A program made the position numbers and the translations under genes. The notes beneath the pieces are model-generated. The model had not been told where the DNA came from. It saw only the letters and a program-made list of their open reading frames with translations, and did no database searches. From DATAEE01 sp963725145 (GTDB lineage: Bacteria; Acidobacteriota; Vicinamibacteria; Vicinamibacterales; 2-12-FULL-66-21): a stretch of DNA of 64,000 bases. Location: NCBI GenBank assembly GCA_963725145.1, contig CAVRXL010000012.1, positions 1,364,001-1,428,000 of the forward strand, given 5' to 3'. This document shows, piece by piece, positions 63,594 through 64,000 of the stretch (the first letter of the stretch is position 1; the number at the start of each line of letters is the position of its first letter).

Positions 63594-63955
63594 GCGTGCG
63601 ACCGAAAGAGCTCGTTCGTGCCTGGGTCGAGGCCTTCAACCGGGCAGACGCGGAAGCGCTGGCGCGCTTCTACCGTGACGACGCCATCAATCATCAAGTG
63701 GCCGAGGAGCCGGTCCGCGGGCGCGAGGCGATCAGGCAGATGTTTGCCGACGGCTTCGACCGCGCCACGATGGTCTGCCTCGTCGAGAACATCTTCGAAG
63801 ACGGCGAGTGGGCGATCATCGAGTGGCGCGACCCGCTCGGCCTCCGCGGCTGCGGTTTCTTCCACATCGTCGACGGGCAGATCGTGTTTCAGCGCGGATA
63901 CTGGGACAAGCTGTCCTTTCTGCGAATCCACAAGCTGCCGGTGCCGACCTCCTGA
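63590..63955 (+). CDS. SnoaL-like / NTF2-fold protein
   Basis: A 121-aa alpha+beta barrel of the SnoaL/NTF2-like superfamily: ELVRAWVEAFNRADAEALAR, FYRDDAINHQVAEEPVRGRE, AIIEWRDPLGLRGCGFFHIV and the terminal LSFLRIHKLPVPTS. These small proteins bind hydrophobic or polyketide-like ligands, and enzymatic activity varies. It is translationally coupled to the DUF2255 gene. Confidence 0.85.
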   Translation: MSVRPKELVRAWVEAFNRADAEALARFYRDDAINHQVAEEPVRGREAIRQMFADGFDRATMVCLVENIFEDGEWAIIEWRDPLGLRGCGFFHIVDGQIVFQRGYWDKLSFLRIHKLPVPTS

Positions 63956-63961
63956 GGCGCC

Positions 63962-64000
63962 ATGCTGTTCATGGTCATCGAGCGCTTCAGAAACGGCGAT
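63962..64000 (+). CDS. DUF3303-like protein, 3' truncated by window edge
   Basis: Thirteen codons are visible from ATG 63962: MLFMVIERFRNGD. This is the usual beginning of DUF3303 proteins. It lies seven bases after the SnoaL-like stop, so it is probably the next operon gene. The rest is outside the window. Confidence 0.55.
   Translation, partial: MLFMVIERFRNGD

Overview
The window is high-GC bacterial chromosome. It most likely comes from an acidobacterium, and Vicinamibacteria-like lineages are my best guess. That assignment is an inference from gene content: an Oar-type TonB-dependent receptor with a carboxypeptidase-regulatory-like domain, two FG-GAP/ASPIC-UnbV (CRTAC1-like) proteins paired with TPR proteins, a VWFA protein of the acidobacterial type, and an MCE (Mla) transport operon. 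No phage, IS element, CRISPR array, rRNA or replication origin was seen.

Layout. 1-9140: truncated sensor kinase translationally coupled to a two-PDZ HtrA protease; a small unknown gene; moaA divergent from an exported M20 peptidase; hisS-aspS. 9141-12986: a phoH-ybeY fusion, a CorC/HlyC-type membrane protein and era. 12997-22496: TPR / ASPIC / TPR / ASPIC followed by a large TonB-dependent receptor. 22664-34262: mgtE-recO, glyQ-glyS (glyS is mosaic, with a leftover copy of its own tail), ppdK, a frameshifted corA, a mutL split into two frames, and a 56-codon membrane protein. 34480-39541: anchored trypsin-like protease, convergent with a minus-strand run of ECF sigma, anti-sigma, DUF4331 protein and TPR protein. 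39695-51171: exported truncated haemoglobin, rarA, a TrmH/SpoU methyltransferase, greA, a patatin-like protein lacking its serine, a Cys/Met PLP enzyme, a DHH phosphoesterase, a frameshifted outer-membrane protein, a hexapeptide acyltransferase and a VWFA protein. 51255-57458: uvrB-mlaE-mlaF-mlaD-YtxH-DUF948-like and a small exported protein. 57811-58080: tRNA-Val(CAC), a possible short RNA and a clear intrinsic terminator. 58119-63205: a nucleoside/nucleobase salvage block (citryl-CoA lyase-like, upp, MTA/SAH-deaminase-like amidohydrolase, hpt, rpiB, deoC). Both rpiB and deoC carry N-terminal extensions resembling those of bacterial-microcompartment enzymes. The window ends with DUF2255, SnoaL-like and partial DUF3303-like genes.

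Two genome-wide habits stand out. First, many genes have a TATAAT/TAGAAT-type -10 box only 6-9 bases before the start codon (moaA, hisS, TPR at 12997, upp, amidohydrolase and others), so leaderless transcription looks common. Second, intergenic spaces are filled with several families of short palindromic or tandem repeats. These repeats often supply the stop codon of the preceding gene, and several have entered coding sequences (era loop, mutL linker, ppdK N-terminus). A series of apparent one-base frameshifts between 32 and 48 kb may be real decay or sequence error, and this should be settled from reads before any biological claim is built on them.
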